64,000 bases of DNA, from NCBI RefSeq assembly GCF_006152065.1, contig NZ_VDFW01000012.1, positions 1 to 64,000 on the forward strand, given 5' to 3'. The DNA is from Amycolatopsis alkalitolerans (GTDB taxonomy: Bacteria; Actinomycetota; Actinomycetes; Mycobacteriales; Pseudonocardiaceae). Position 1 is the stretch's first letter, and each line of letters starts with the position of its first letter. The notes beneath the pieces are model-generated. The model was not told the origin of the DNA and did no database searches. It saw only the letters and a program-made list of their open reading frames with translations. Shown piece after piece: positions 53,391-62,735 of the stretch. Position numbers and translations under genes: made by a program.

Positions 53391-54094
53391 TCAGCGTCCG
53401 CACTCGGTCGGGGCGGTTCGACTTGTTGCTGTGTCGGGGTGGCCGTGACCAAGCACGCGGGTTCTGGCAGCCAGCACGGCTTCGTGTTCGGCGAGCGCCT
53501 CGGCCGGGTTACCGAAGCGTGCTTTGAGATTCGCCAGTTCGAAACGCGTCGCCAGCGTCCATGGCCCGTCCTCGCCAAGTGTGGCGCGTAACTCCGCCAG
53601 CACCTCGGTAAACCCGTCTGTTGCCTCTCGGCGCTGCCCACGCAAGGCGGCGATTTTCGCCAGGCCGAATCGTGCGCCCACGGTGTTGGCCCAGTTCTCC
53701 GCGCGCTCTTCGTACTCGGCCAGCACCGCGCATAGCTCCTGTTCGGCCTCATCGAGCTGACCGAGGAGGAGGTTCGCCTCGGCCAGGTTGTGCCGGGCCC
53801 ACCCCAGGACGTCTGCCGAGTCATCGACAGCAACATGATCACCTGGTCACCGCGCCGCTTCGGCCGGCACCGGGCCTGCACCGCCACCAAACCTCGCTCG
53901 GCCTCGGTGTAGCGTCCCTGTCCCAGCAATCGCCACGCATCGGTGAGCTCGACATACAGGACGGCGTGCCGGAGTCGCCGCCGCCTCTGCCGCCAGGTGT
54001 GCACCGGGATCACGGCCGCCAGGAGCACCAGCCCGACCATGCCAAGAAGGTCGGCCGAAGCTGATCCGTCGATACCGCCCCATGCGGCGATCAC
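53391..54094 (-). pseudogene. Membrane-anchored TPR protein with a frameshift
   Basis: From GTG 54094 the frame gives a hydrophobic helix LLGMVGLVLLAAVIPVHTWR, then LYVELTDAWRLLGQGRYTEA, a first TPR-like unit. Near 53830 the frame slips; the continuation LGWARHNLAEANLLLGQLDE, then AEYEERAENWANTVGARFGL and FELANLKARFGNPAEALAEH shows several tetratricopeptide repeats, ending at 53391. The GAGG before the start supports it. One base change would restore a protein of about 234 residues. Its role would be a membrane-tethered scaffold; a sequencing error is possible. Confidence 0.65.
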
Positions 54095-54308
54095 GAGCCA
54101 CCTCGGTTCCGGTAGGACCGAGGCGGTCACCCGGTCACAGGCGCGACGATCATAGTCGACACCAGTCGCCCGGCGCTGGTCTGCCCGGCTGCACGACCGG
54201 CCAGGACAGCCGGCGAACAGAGTGCTAGCCGCCACGTGCCGATCTGAACCGCGTGACGATTCGGTTACGAGGCGAAACGGTCGAGCGGATACCGGAGATT
54301 CACTACCC

Positions 54309-55268
54309 GTGTCCCGGTTACCTCTGGTAGCGCTTCTCGCGGTGCTGCTCACCGCATGCACGGCCACCGTGAGCCCGACGCTGCCGCAGCAAACGGCACC
54401 AGCACCACCGCCCGCACCGGCGCCGCTCACCGCAGAACAAGCGCTCGGCAATCTGACGAACATCGACTACTGCAGCCTGCTCGATCTCGACGCAGCACGC
54501 AAAGCCGGCGCCACCGAGCTCGGCTCGCGCATCGAGTCGCTCGGCTATTGCGGTGCGCACGCGATGCTGGATGGCCACGGGATCGATCTGATCGTCGGCT
54601 CGCTCGCCAGCGGGAGCGCCGATCCAGGACGCGTGCGCGATCCCGCGAAAATCCTCGACCAGGGTTTGCGCGTGGAAAGGCCGGGCAAGACCTGGGACTA
54701 CTCGTGCATCCGCTACCTGACCTTCGCCGACGGGACCCACCTCATGGCGGCAACGGACTTCTCGCCGCAGATCACCGGCACCCCGGACCAGCTCGCCCGG
54801 TTGTGCGTGGTGGATTCGGCGGTATTGGACGGCCTGATCAGCGCCGTCCAGCACAACAAGGCCACCCACGTCACCTACCCAGCGGGCTCGTTCGGGGCGC
54901 TGGATCCCTGCACCATCCTCCAGAATCCCCGCCCGTTGCTGCCGCTGTCCGGAGCGTTCGAGTCCGTCCCGGTCCCCGCGCACCACCGATGCACGTGGCT
55001 CGACCGGACGAACGGCAGCCAGATCGAGCTCCTCCTCGAATACGGAGTACTGCCCGGCAACATCAACACGATGATCGGCGGCCGCCCGTCCCTCTCCGTG
55101 CAGACCGACGCATCGTCCTGTGTGATCAGAACAGACCTCGGCCCGGCTCCGATCGCAGGCGAGCACGAACTCGCCACTCTGACCACATACCTGCCCACGA
55201 ACCCCGACGGATGCTCGACCGCGACCACACTCGCCACCGACGCCTGGCCCAGACTCCCCGCCCACTGA
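54309..55268 (+). CDS. DUF3558-like lipoprotein
   Basis: 319 aa. Starts at GTG 54309: SRLPLVALLAVLLTACTATV has lipobox LTAC (Cys at about residue 17). Two DUF3558-like units follow, each with a Cys after a leucine-rich helix: NLTNIDYCSLLDLDAARKAG and SFGALDPCTILQNPRPLLPL, and further Cys (GYCGAHAM, YSCIRYL, HRCTWLD, SSCVIRT). Such duplicated Cys-rich lipoproteins are common in Pseudonocardiaceae. It is divergent from the TPR gene. No enzymatic role can be assigned. Confidence 0.75.
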   Translation: MSRLPLVALLAVLLTACTATVSPTLPQQTAPAPPPAPAPLTAEQALGNLTNIDYCSLLDLDAARKAGATELGSRIESLGYCGAHAMLDGHGIDLIVGSLASGSADPGRVRDPAKILDQGLRVERPGKTWDYSCIRYLTFADGTHLMAATDFSPQITGTPDQLARLCVVDSAVLDGLISAVQHNKATHVTYPAGSFGALDPCTILQNPRPLLPLSGAFESVPVPAHHRCTWLDRTNGSQIELLLEYGVLPGNINTMIGGRPSLSVQTDASSCVIRTDLGPAPIAGEHELATLTTYLPTNPDGCSTATTLATDAWPRLPAH

Positions 55269-55764
55269 GCCCCGTGTTCGGACTGGCCGAGGGCCGGTCC
55301 ATCTGATGTCCAACGTTCCCGCTGAGACCGTGCCGCAGGTCGCCCAGTCGCATTGAGCGGCAACGACGGCAAGCGTGCCGGACACAGCACGGCACACCCG
55401 GACGGCAACCACAGCCCCGCGGCGGCTGGCCCGATCCTCCGGCCCGTTTGCCATGGCGATGCCGTCGAGGCAACCCGGCACGCCGCGCGGAACTACGGTT
55501 TCCATGCATCCGGCTCAAACAAGCCCATTTGCTGCTGCGGTCGGTTGTGCGCTGACGGCCGCGGCATCGGCGGCGGTGGTGACATGCAGGATGGTGTGGG
55601 CGACCGGTTCCGGGTTGGCCCCGCGGCTGCCGCGTGATCATTACGTTCGTATGGACTCCAACGACTACTTGCTCCAAGATGCGCGCCGCGTCGCCCAGCA
55701 CGTCGCCGAACTCCAAGCCACGAACGTCTTGAAACGACTGCCGGCGACCACCCGGAAAGCGTTC
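55269..55764. other. Intergenic, no gene seen
   Basis: About 500 bases between the lipoprotein and the tail of the broken lyase gene. Frames exist on both strands but none shows a convincing protein pattern. Confidence 0.4.
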
Positions 55765-56136
55765 TCAGTTCGTACCTGGCCGGAGCGCCGATCGAACCGC
55801 GGCCGGGTCGAGCAGGTATCCGACTTTGGGCACCTGGACGCGGTATGCAGCCGGTCTCCCGCGAGTTCCATCACCTCGACGACGTCACGGTACATGTACT
55901 GCGTATCGAGGCCGTTGATCCGCACCGACACCGTCTTTCCCCTGGTCGCCCAGTCGACGTCGTGCAGAGCCGCGATCACGTTCTTGCGAGCGGCTTCCTT
56001 GTCTCCGGGTGCGACGGCGTCCTCTAGGTCCAGGAGACTCCGCCGCCTTCTCGATGACGACCGGGTTGGAGCCCGGCACCGCCGGCTCGCTGCGCTGCAG
56101 CCGCGCCTGGCGCGCCGGGTACAGGGTGTGGCTCAT
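55765..56136 (-). pseudogene. HpcH/HpaI-type malyl-CoA lyase, truncated and frameshifted
   Basis: From an ATG overlapping the aminotransferase stop (ATGA), the frame reads SHTLYPARQARLQRSEPAVP and GSNPVVIEKAAES, then jumps frame to LLDLEDAVAPGDKEAARKNV and KTVSVRINGLDTQYMYRDVV (substrate-binding Arg region), and jumps again to VQVPKVGYLLDPAAVRSALR. About 120 of the usual 320 residues remain, with a deletion at the first jump. It matches L-malyl-CoA/beta-methylmalyl-CoA or citramalyl-CoA lyases. Such an enzyme next to a serine-glyoxylate aminotransferase suggests a former serine-cycle or glyoxylate pathway. Confidence 0.75.
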
Positions 56137-57338
56137 GATGCCACCTCCTCCAGCGCGACCGCCGATTCCCGTTCGGACAGTGCGGCCCGGTAGTACGCCT
56201 GAGCGGCGGCGACGCCCGCACCGAGCTCGACCTTGGCGCCCGCGTCGGCGAGCGACATCTCGGCGCTCGCGAGCGCCGATAGGCACATCACCTCGTTGAG
56301 ATCCCCGAGATGCCCGATCCTGAACACCTTGCCGGCCACCTTCGACAGCCCCGCACCGAAGGACGTCCGGTACCGCTGGAACCCGATGCGGCACACCTCC
56401 GCACTGTCGATGTCGTCGGGCACCCTGATCGCCGAGACCGTGTCCGAATACCATTGCGGGCCCATGGCGCACAGCTTCAGGCCGAGTGCCTCCACACCGC
56501 GGCGGATCCCCTCGGCGAGACGGTGGTGGCGCGCGAACACCTGCGGCAGGCCCTCCGCGAACAGCAGGTCAAGGGCGACCCGCAGCCCGGCCAGTAGCGG
56601 AACTGGTGGAGTGTAGGGGAAATAGCCACTCTTGTTCGTAGCGACCATGTCGGCGAAGTCGAAGTAGCAGCGCTCCATTCCCGCTCGCGCCGAAGCTTCC
56701 AATGCCTTCGCGCTGACCCCGAGAATCGACAGCCCGGCAGGTAGCATGAGGCCCTTCTGTGACCCGGTGACGGCAAGGTCGACACCCCATGCCTCCTGCT
56801 GGAAATCCACCGACGCGATCGAGGACACGCCGTCCACGAACAGCAAAGCGTCGCTCCCCTGCGCATCCATGGCCCGGCGCACGGCGGCGATGTCCGAGGT
56901 GACGCCGGTCGCCGTCTCGTTGTGGGTCGCGAACACCGCCCTGATGGACGGGTCCTCGGCCAGGTGCCGTTCGTAGTCCTCAACCGGAACGCCCTTCCCC
57001 CACTCCACATCCACGCACGCCACGTCGAGTCCCAGGCGTTCCGCCATGTCCACCCACAGATGAGAGAACTGACCGAACCGCGACATGAGCACGCGATCGC
57101 CCCGGTTCAGCGTGTTGCTGATCGCCGCCTCCCACGCTCCGGTACCAGAGGACGCGAACAGGAACACCTGACCGGTCTCGTTCGCGAATATCTCTTTCAG
57201 GTCTTCGAACAGCGGCAGCGTCAACTCCGGGAAGTCCGGCGCGCGGTGATCCCGCATCGGCACGTTCATCGCACGCCGGACGACATCCGGGACATTCGTC
57301 GGACCTGGGATGAACAGGTGTGAAATTCCGTTGGACAC
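56133..57338 (-). CDS. Serine-glyoxylate-type aminotransferase (class V)
   Basis: 401 aa. PLP-dependent class V aminotransferase that moves an amino group to glyoxylate from Ser (or Asp). The N-terminus HLFIPGPTNVPDVVRRAMNV and MRDHRAPDF are hallmarks of the family; SSGTGAWEAAISN binds the cofactor phosphate; the PLP Lys is Lys195 in TGSQKGLMLPAGL. Sequence also resembles aspartate-glyoxylate aminotransferases (BhcA), so the donor is open. Start at GTG 57338 behind AGGAAGG. It follows the fdsGBAD genes after about 305 bases and overlaps the broken lyase gene, indicating a C1/C2 unit. Confidence 0.85.
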   Translation of the reverse strand: MSNGISHLFIPGPTNVPDVVRRAMNVPMRDHRAPDFPELTLPLFEDLKEIFANETGQVFLFASSGTGAWEAAISNTLNRGDRVLMSRFGQFSHLWVDMAERLGLDVACVDVEWGKGVPVEDYERHLAEDPSIRAVFATHNETATGVTSDIAAVRRAMDAQGSDALLFVDGVSSIASVDFQQEAWGVDLAVTGSQKGLMLPAGLSILGVSAKALEASARAGMERCYFDFADMVATNKSGYFPYTPPVPLLAGLRVALDLLFAEGLPQVFARHHRLAEGIRRGVEALGLKLCAMGPQWYSDTVSAIRVPDDIDSAEVCRIGFQRYRTSFGAGLSKVAGKVFRIGHLGDLNEVMCLSALASAEMSLADAGAKVELGAGVAAAQAYYRAALSERESAVALEEVAS

Positions 57339-57643
57339 GGCCTTCCTCTCTCTCCGACTTTCCCGCAGATACCGACAACGACCACCTGACCGTACCGCGA
57401 CAGAGCCCGCGGTGGTTTGAGTGTTTTGCCGCCACTGTCAAGGAAACGCTCAACGAACCGGTACGGCGCCGACCCTTGGATTCTTGGCTTCCGTCGACTC
57501 GTGCCATGACCGCGGTGACGGCGCGGGCGGGGCTACCCGGAGTCCGCGCACCCGGCCAGCCTGCGAGAATCCGCGACGGCCGCGATCTTCTGGGATTTCG
57601 CGCCGTGGATCCGGACAGCCACGTTGACCGGCGGGCCGTCGCA
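57339..57643. other. Intergenic between fdsD and the aminotransferase
   Basis: About 305 bases. No gene is seen. It must hold the end of the fds transcript and either a promoter for the aminotransferase or a read-through leader; I see no clear hairpin with a T-run. Confidence 0.4.
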
Positions 57644-57847
57644 TCAGTCCAGCAGCGCGACCGCGGCGATGACCACCGGGTCAGCTCCGCGGCTCCCGGC
57701 TTCGATCTGGCGCCGCAGGTCCGCCCTCATGCGGGGATCCCAGAATTGGCGAATGTGGGTGGCGACCGCCGTGGCGGCCTTGTCGGGTGGCTGGTGGTGG
57801 AACTGCACGGCGATTTCGTTGGCCAGCCTGATCTGGGGTGAGTACAT
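57644..57847 (-). CDS. fdsD: NAD-type formate dehydrogenase delta subunit
   Basis: 67 aa. The conserved FdsD pattern is present: RLANEIAVQFHHQPPDKAA and HIRQFWDPRMRADLRRQIEA, then DPVVIAAVALL. FdsD is a small subunit or assembly partner of the soluble FdsABG complex. The ATG overlaps the fdsA stop by one base. Length matches the family (65-80 aa). Confidence 0.88.
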   Translation of the reverse strand: MYSPQIRLANEIAVQFHHQPPDKAATAVATHIRQFWDPRMRADLRRQIEAGSRGADPVVIAAVALLD

Positions 57848-60651
57848 CAGTCCGCCAGCGCCGGGACGGCTTCGGTCGCCGCTGTGACGGTAGGTGTGGC
57901 GAGTCCGACTTGGACGGCGGTGACCTTGTATTCGGGACAGTTGGTGGCCCAGTCGGAGTTCTCGGTGGTGACGACATTGGCGCCGGTGACGGGATGGTGG
58001 AAGGTGGTGTAGACGACGCCGACGGGCATCCGGTCCGAGAGAACGGCGTGGAGCGAGGTTTCGCCGACGCGGCTGGACAACGTGACCTTGTCGCCGTCGG
58101 TGACGCCACGGACCTCGGCGTCATGTGGGTGGATTTCCAGGACGTCTTCGGAGTGCCAGACGACGTTACCGGTACGGCGGGTTTGTGCGCCGACATTGTA
58201 TTGGGACAGGATCCGGCCGGTGGTGAGGATGAGCGGGAACTGGCGGGTGCTGCGTTCGGTGGTGGGGACGAACGGGGTGGGCATGAACCGGCCCTTGCCG
58301 CGGACGAACCCGTCCACGTGCATGACCGGGGTGCCTTCGGGCGCCTTGTCATTGCATGGCCATTGGACGCTACCGAGCTTGTCCAGCTTCTCGAACGAAA
58401 CGCCGGCGAAGGTGGGGGTGACGGCCGCGATCTCGGCCATGATCTCCCGCGGATGCGTGTACCGCATGGGGTAGCCCATGGCTTGCGCGATCTCGCAGAC
58501 GATCTCCCATTCGTGCTTGCCGTTCTTGGGAGCCATCACGGGGCGGACCCGGTTGATGCGGCGTTCGGCGTTGGTGAAGGTGCCGTCCTTCTCCAGGAAC
58601 GACGTGCCGGGCAGGAACACGTGAGCGAACTTGGCGGTCTCGTTGAGGAACAGGTCTTGGACCACCACCAGGTCCATCGCCTGCAGGGCCGCGGTGACAT
58701 GCTGGGTGTTCGGATCGGACTGGGCGATGTCCTCACCCTGGACGAACAGGGCGCGGAAGGTGCCGTCGACGGCGGCGTCGAACATGTTCGGGATCCGCAA
58801 CCCCGGCTCGGCCAGAAGTTCACGACCCCACAGGTGTTCGAACACACCGCGGACGGCGTCGTCGGAGATGTGCCGGTAGCCGGACAGTTCGTGCGGGAAG
58901 GAGCCCATGTCGCACGAACCCTGCACGTTGTTCTGCCCGCGCAACGGGTTCACCCCCACCCCGTCGCGCCCGATGTTGCCGGTGGCCATCGCGAGGTTCG
59001 CCATGCCCATCACCATGGTGGAGCCCTGGCTGTGCTCGGTCACGCCGAGCCCGTAGTAGATCGCCGAGTTGCCGCCGGTGGCGTACAACCGGGCTGCGGC
59101 ACGCAGGTCGGCGGCGGGGACACCGGTGATCTCCTCGGTGGCTTCCGGGCTGTTCTCGGGGCGCGCGATGAACTCCGCCCACTCGTCGAACTCCTCGCAC
59201 CGTTCATCCACAAAGGACCGGTCGACCATTCCCTCGGTGACCACCACGTGCGCGAAGGCGTTGACCACGGCGACGTTGGTGCCTGGGGCGAGCTTCAGAT
59301 GGTGCTGGGCTTCGATGTGTGGTGAGCGCACGAGGTCGATCCGGCGGGGGTCGATCACGATCAGTTTCGCGCCCTCGCGCAGGCGCCGCTTCATGCGGGA
59401 CGCGAACACCGGATGCGCGTCGGTCGGGTTCGCCCCGATCACCACGATCACATCTGCGGCCGCCACCGACCGGAAGTCCTGCGTACCGGCGGACGTACCG
59501 AAGGTCTGCTTGAGCCCGTAGCCGGTGGGCGAGTGGCACACGCGGGCGCAGGTGTCGACGTTGTTGTTCCCGAACGCGGCACGCACCATCTTCTGCACGG
59601 CATAGACTTCCTCGTTGGTGCAGCGGGACGACGTGATTCCGCCGATTGCGCCCATCCCGTACCGGGTTTGGATTTCCCGCATCCTGTCCGCGACGTACCG
59701 GATGGCGGTGTCCCAGTCCACCTGGCGCCACTCGCCGTCGATGGACTCGCGGATCATCGGGTCGAGTTGCCGGTCGGGGTGGGTGGCGTAGCCGAACGCG
59801 AACCGGCCTTTCACGCAGGAGTGGCCCTCGTTGGCGCCGCCGTCCTTGTACGGCACCATCCGGACCAGCTCGTCCCCGCGCAACTCGGCCTTGAACGAGC
59901 AGCCCACGCCGCAGTAGGCGCAGGTGGTGATGACGCTGCGGTTGGGCATCCCCAGGTCCACCACCGACTTCTCCTGCAGGGTCGCCGTCGGGCACGCCTG
60001 CACGCACGCCCCGCACGACACGCATTCGGAGTCCATGAACAACTCACCGGCACCGGCGGCGACCTTGGATTCGAAGCCGCGGCCGGAGATGGTCAGTGCG
60101 AACGTGCCCTGCACCTCCCCGCAGGCCCGCACGCAGCGGGAACAGGCGATGCATTTCGCCGGCTCGAAGTCGAAATACGGGTTGGAAGTGTCTTTCTCCG
60201 CGTCGAGGTGGTTGGCGCCCTCGTAGCCATAGCGCACTTGCCGCAGCCCGACCTCGCCGGACCTGTCCTGCAGCTCGCAGTCCCCGTTCGCCGAACACGT
60301 CAGACAATCCAAGGGGTGATCGGAGATGTAGAGCTCCATCACCCCTTGGCGCAGCTTCTGCAACCTGCGGGTCTGCGTGCGTACCTTCATCCCTTCGGCC
60401 ACCGGAGTGGTACACGAGGCGGGGGTGCCGTTACGACCGTCGATCTCCACCAGGCACAACCGGCACGACCCGAACGCCTCCAGGCTGTCGGTGGCACACA
60501 GTTTCGGAACCTCCACACCGGACAGCGCGGCCGCCCGCATCACCGACGTGCCGTCGGGCACGGTGACCGGTTGCCCGTCGACCTCCAGCGACACCGTCGC
60601 CGGACCCGGGATGCCTGGCGTGCCGAGGTCAGGTTCGATCAACAAGCTCAT
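57847..60651 (-). CDS. fdsA: NAD-type formate dehydrogenase alpha subunit (Cys form)
   Basis: 934 aa. Soluble formate oxidation with a bis-MGD metal centre. Order: N-terminal 2Fe-2S domain (FGSCRLCLVEIDG), His/Cys-ligated cluster region (DCLTCSANGDCELQ), ferredoxin-like pair CIACSRCVRACGE and CVSCGACVQACPT, then the cluster CAYCGVGCSFKAE of the catalytic domain. The metal ligand is Cys in CARVCHSPTGYGLKQ, where the other formate dehydrogenase of this window has Sec. The ATG at 60651 follows GGAGG and overlaps fdsB (ATGA). It transfers electrons through FdsB/FdsG to NAD+. Confidence 0.93.
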   Translation of the reverse strand: MSLLIEPDLGTPGIPGPATVSLEVDGQPVTVPDGTSVMRAAALSGVEVPKLCATDSLEAFGSCRLCLVEIDGRNGTPASCTTPVAEGMKVRTQTRRLQKLRQGVMELYISDHPLDCLTCSANGDCELQDRSGEVGLRQVRYGYEGANHLDAEKDTSNPYFDFEPAKCIACSRCVRACGEVQGTFALTISGRGFESKVAAGAGELFMDSECVSCGACVQACPTATLQEKSVVDLGMPNRSVITTCAYCGVGCSFKAELRGDELVRMVPYKDGGANEGHSCVKGRFAFGYATHPDRQLDPMIRESIDGEWRQVDWDTAIRYVADRMREIQTRYGMGAIGGITSSRCTNEEVYAVQKMVRAAFGNNNVDTCARVCHSPTGYGLKQTFGTSAGTQDFRSVAAADVIVVIGANPTDAHPVFASRMKRRLREGAKLIVIDPRRIDLVRSPHIEAQHHLKLAPGTNVAVVNAFAHVVVTEGMVDRSFVDERCEEFDEWAEFIARPENSPEATEEITGVPAADLRAAARLYATGGNSAIYYGLGVTEHSQGSTMVMGMANLAMATGNIGRDGVGVNPLRGQNNVQGSCDMGSFPHELSGYRHISDDAVRGVFEHLWGRELLAEPGLRIPNMFDAAVDGTFRALFVQGEDIAQSDPNTQHVTAALQAMDLVVVQDLFLNETAKFAHVFLPGTSFLEKDGTFTNAERRINRVRPVMAPKNGKHEWEIVCEIAQAMGYPMRYTHPREIMAEIAAVTPTFAGVSFEKLDKLGSVQWPCNDKAPEGTPVMHVDGFVRGKGRFMPTPFVPTTERSTRQFPLILTTGRILSQYNVGAQTRRTGNVVWHSEDVLEIHPHDAEVRGVTDGDKVTLSSRVGETSLHAVLSDRMPVGVVYTTFHHPVTGANVVTTENSDWATNCPEYKVTAVQVGLATPTVTAATEAVPALAD

Positions 60652-62153
60652 CGCTTCGCCTCCGTGAAGTCTTCCGGGAAATGAAGCAGGGCGCTGCGCA
60701 CCGGATTGGGCGTGAGCCCGCCCATCGCGCACAGCGAACCATCGGTCATCAGCTCACACAGATCGTTCAGCAACGCAAGGTTGCCGTCCTGGTCCTGGCC
60801 TGCGACGATCCGGTCGATCACCTCGACCCCGCGGACCGAACCGACCCGGCAGGGGGTGCACTTGCCGCACGACTCCTCAGCGCAGAATTCCATCGCGAAA
60901 CGGGCCATCGCCGCCATGTCCACGGTGTCGTCGAACACCACGATCCCGCCATGCCCCACCATCGCGCCCGCGGCCGCGAACGCCTCGTAGTCCATCGGCA
61001 AGGTGAACTGGGAGGTGGGCAGGTACGCGCCCAGCGGGCCGCCGACCTGCACCGCCCGGATCGGGCGGCCGGTCCGGGTGCCGCCGCCGTAGTCGTTCAC
61101 CAGCTCACCCAGGGTGATACCGAACGCGGTCTCGAAGATCCCGCCGCGCGCGATGTTGCCTGCCAGCTGGAACACCTGCGTACCCCGCGAGCGGGCCACG
61201 CCCAACCCCTGGTAGGCGGCCGGACCGTCGGCAAGGATCGCCGGCACCGACGCGAGGGTGAGCACGTTGTTCACCACCGTCGGTTTGCCGAAGAGCCCGG
61301 AGATCGCCGGGATCGGCGGTTTCGACCGCACCATCCCGCGCTTGGCCTCCAGGCTCTCCAGCATCGAGGTCTCTTCGCCGCAGATATAGGCACCCGCGCC
61401 CACTCGCACGAACAGGTCGAACGTCACGCCGGAACCCAGAATGTCCGCACCCAGCCAGCCCGTCGCACGTGCGCGTTCAATCGCCTGCCGGAGAACGCGC
61501 ACCGCATCGGGATACTCCGAGCGGACATAGACATACCCCTCGGCCGCGCCGACCGCGTATGCGGCGATCGTCATCCCCTCGATCAGCGCGAACGGATCCC
61601 CTTCGAGCAACATCCGGTCGGCGAACGTGCCGCTGTCGCCCTCGTCCGCGTTGCAGCACACGAACTTCAGTTCGCCCGGCGCGTCGGCGACCGTCTGCCA
61701 CTTGATCCCCGCGGGAAATCCCGCGCCACCCCGGCCCCGCAACCCCGACTCGGTGATGTCCGCGACCACCTCCTGCGGCTGCTTCGCGAGCGCCGCACGC
61801 AAACCCCGCACACCGCCGTGGCGCTCATAGTCCCCTGTGGACAATGGATCGATCACGCCGGCCCGCGCGAAACACAGCCGGGTCTGATTTCGCAACCACG
61901 GCAACTCCTCGACCAGACCCTGGCACAGGTGATGCTCCTCGCCCGCCGCCAGGATGCCGGCCACCGCATCCGGTGTCACCGGCCCGAAACCCACCCGGCC
62001 GCGCGCGGTTTCGGTCTCCACGAAGGGCTCCAGCCACAACATGCCACGAGACCCGTTGCGCACCACCGTCGCACCCTCGGCCGCGAACTCCTTCGCGACC
62101 AGATCCGCGCCCACCGACCGCGCAGCCGAATCACCGGGGACGTAGACCTTCAT
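60648..62153 (-). CDS. fdsB: NAD-type formate dehydrogenase beta subunit (NADH/FMN module)
   Basis: 501 aa. NuoF-like. A thioredoxin-like N-terminal domain leads to the FMN/NAD site GLRGRGGAGFPAGIKWQ and NADEGDSGTFADR, then the 4Fe-4S ligands CGKCTPCR with the later C in LCAMGGL. It hands electrons from the alpha subunit to NAD+. The start at 62153 (ATG) gives KVYVPGDSAARSVGADLVAK. It overlaps fdsG and fdsA by four bases each. Confidence 0.93.
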   Translation of the reverse strand: MKVYVPGDSAARSVGADLVAKEFAAEGATVVRNGSRGMLWLEPFVETETARGRVGFGPVTPDAVAGILAAGEEHHLCQGLVEELPWLRNQTRLCFARAGVIDPLSTGDYERHGGVRGLRAALAKQPQEVVADITESGLRGRGGAGFPAGIKWQTVADAPGELKFVCCNADEGDSGTFADRMLLEGDPFALIEGMTIAAYAVGAAEGYVYVRSEYPDAVRVLRQAIERARATGWLGADILGSGVTFDLFVRVGAGAYICGEETSMLESLEAKRGMVRSKPPIPAISGLFGKPTVVNNVLTLASVPAILADGPAAYQGLGVARSRGTQVFQLAGNIARGGIFETAFGITLGELVNDYGGGTRTGRPIRAVQVGGPLGAYLPTSQFTLPMDYEAFAAAGAMVGHGGIVVFDDTVDMAAMARFAMEFCAEESCGKCTPCRVGSVRGVEVIDRIVAGQDQDGNLALLNDLCELMTDGSLCAMGGLTPNPVRSALLHFPEDFTEAKR

Positions 62154-62635
62154 GAAGCCGCCGTTTCCGTCGCGAGGACCGTGTCCAGCCGGGACGGGTC
62201 CACCCGCCCGTACACCCTGCCGTTCACCTGCGCCGCCGGGCCGAGCGCACAGTTGCCCAGGCAGAACACCTGGTTCAGGGTGATCGACCTGTCCGCCGTG
62301 GTCTGCCCCAGCTTGACGCCCAGTGCCTGCTCCGCGTGTGCCACCAGCTGCTCCGCGCCGACCGCCTGGCATGCTTCCGCGCGGCACAGGCGCACATCGG
62401 TGCGCCCGCCAGGCTCGGACCGGAAATCGGAATAGAAGCTCACCACGCCGTGCACATCGGCGCGGGAGATGTTGAGCTCGGCGGCCAGCAGCGGGACGAT
62501 CTCGTGGTCCACGCAGCCGAACTCGGCCTGGATCGCATGCAGGATCGGCAACAGCGCCCCCCGTTCACTGCGATACTCGGCGACGATGGCCCGCACCCGG
62601 TCGATGACCGGCGGACCGCTCGCTTCGATTGCCAT
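62150..62635 (-). CDS. fdsG: NAD-type formate dehydrogenase gamma subunit (2Fe-2S)
   Basis: 161 aa. NuoE-like 2Fe-2S protein. The N-terminal helices include LLPILHAIQAEFGCVDHEIV and the cluster Cys lie in RLCRAEACQAVGA and FCLGNCALGPAA. The ATG at 62635 gives AIEASGPPVIDRV; a longer frame upstream enters the promoter region. It is the first gene of fdsGBAD. The 100 bases upstream hold its likely promoter. Confidence 0.9.
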   Translation of the reverse strand: MAIEASGPPVIDRVRAIVAEYRSERGALLPILHAIQAEFGCVDHEIVPLLAAELNISRADVHGVVSFYSDFRSEPGGRTDVRLCRAEACQAVGAEQLVAHAEQALGVKLGQTTADRSITLNQVFCLGNCALGPAAQVNGRVYGRVDPSRLDTVLATETAAS

Positions 62636-62735
62636 GCGGCTGCCCACTTCCCTTATGTTCCAACCGAAAGCCAGTCTAGTCGGCGACAGCTCACGACCCG
62701 GCATATGATTTCCGAACACCGGGTATAGCACGACA

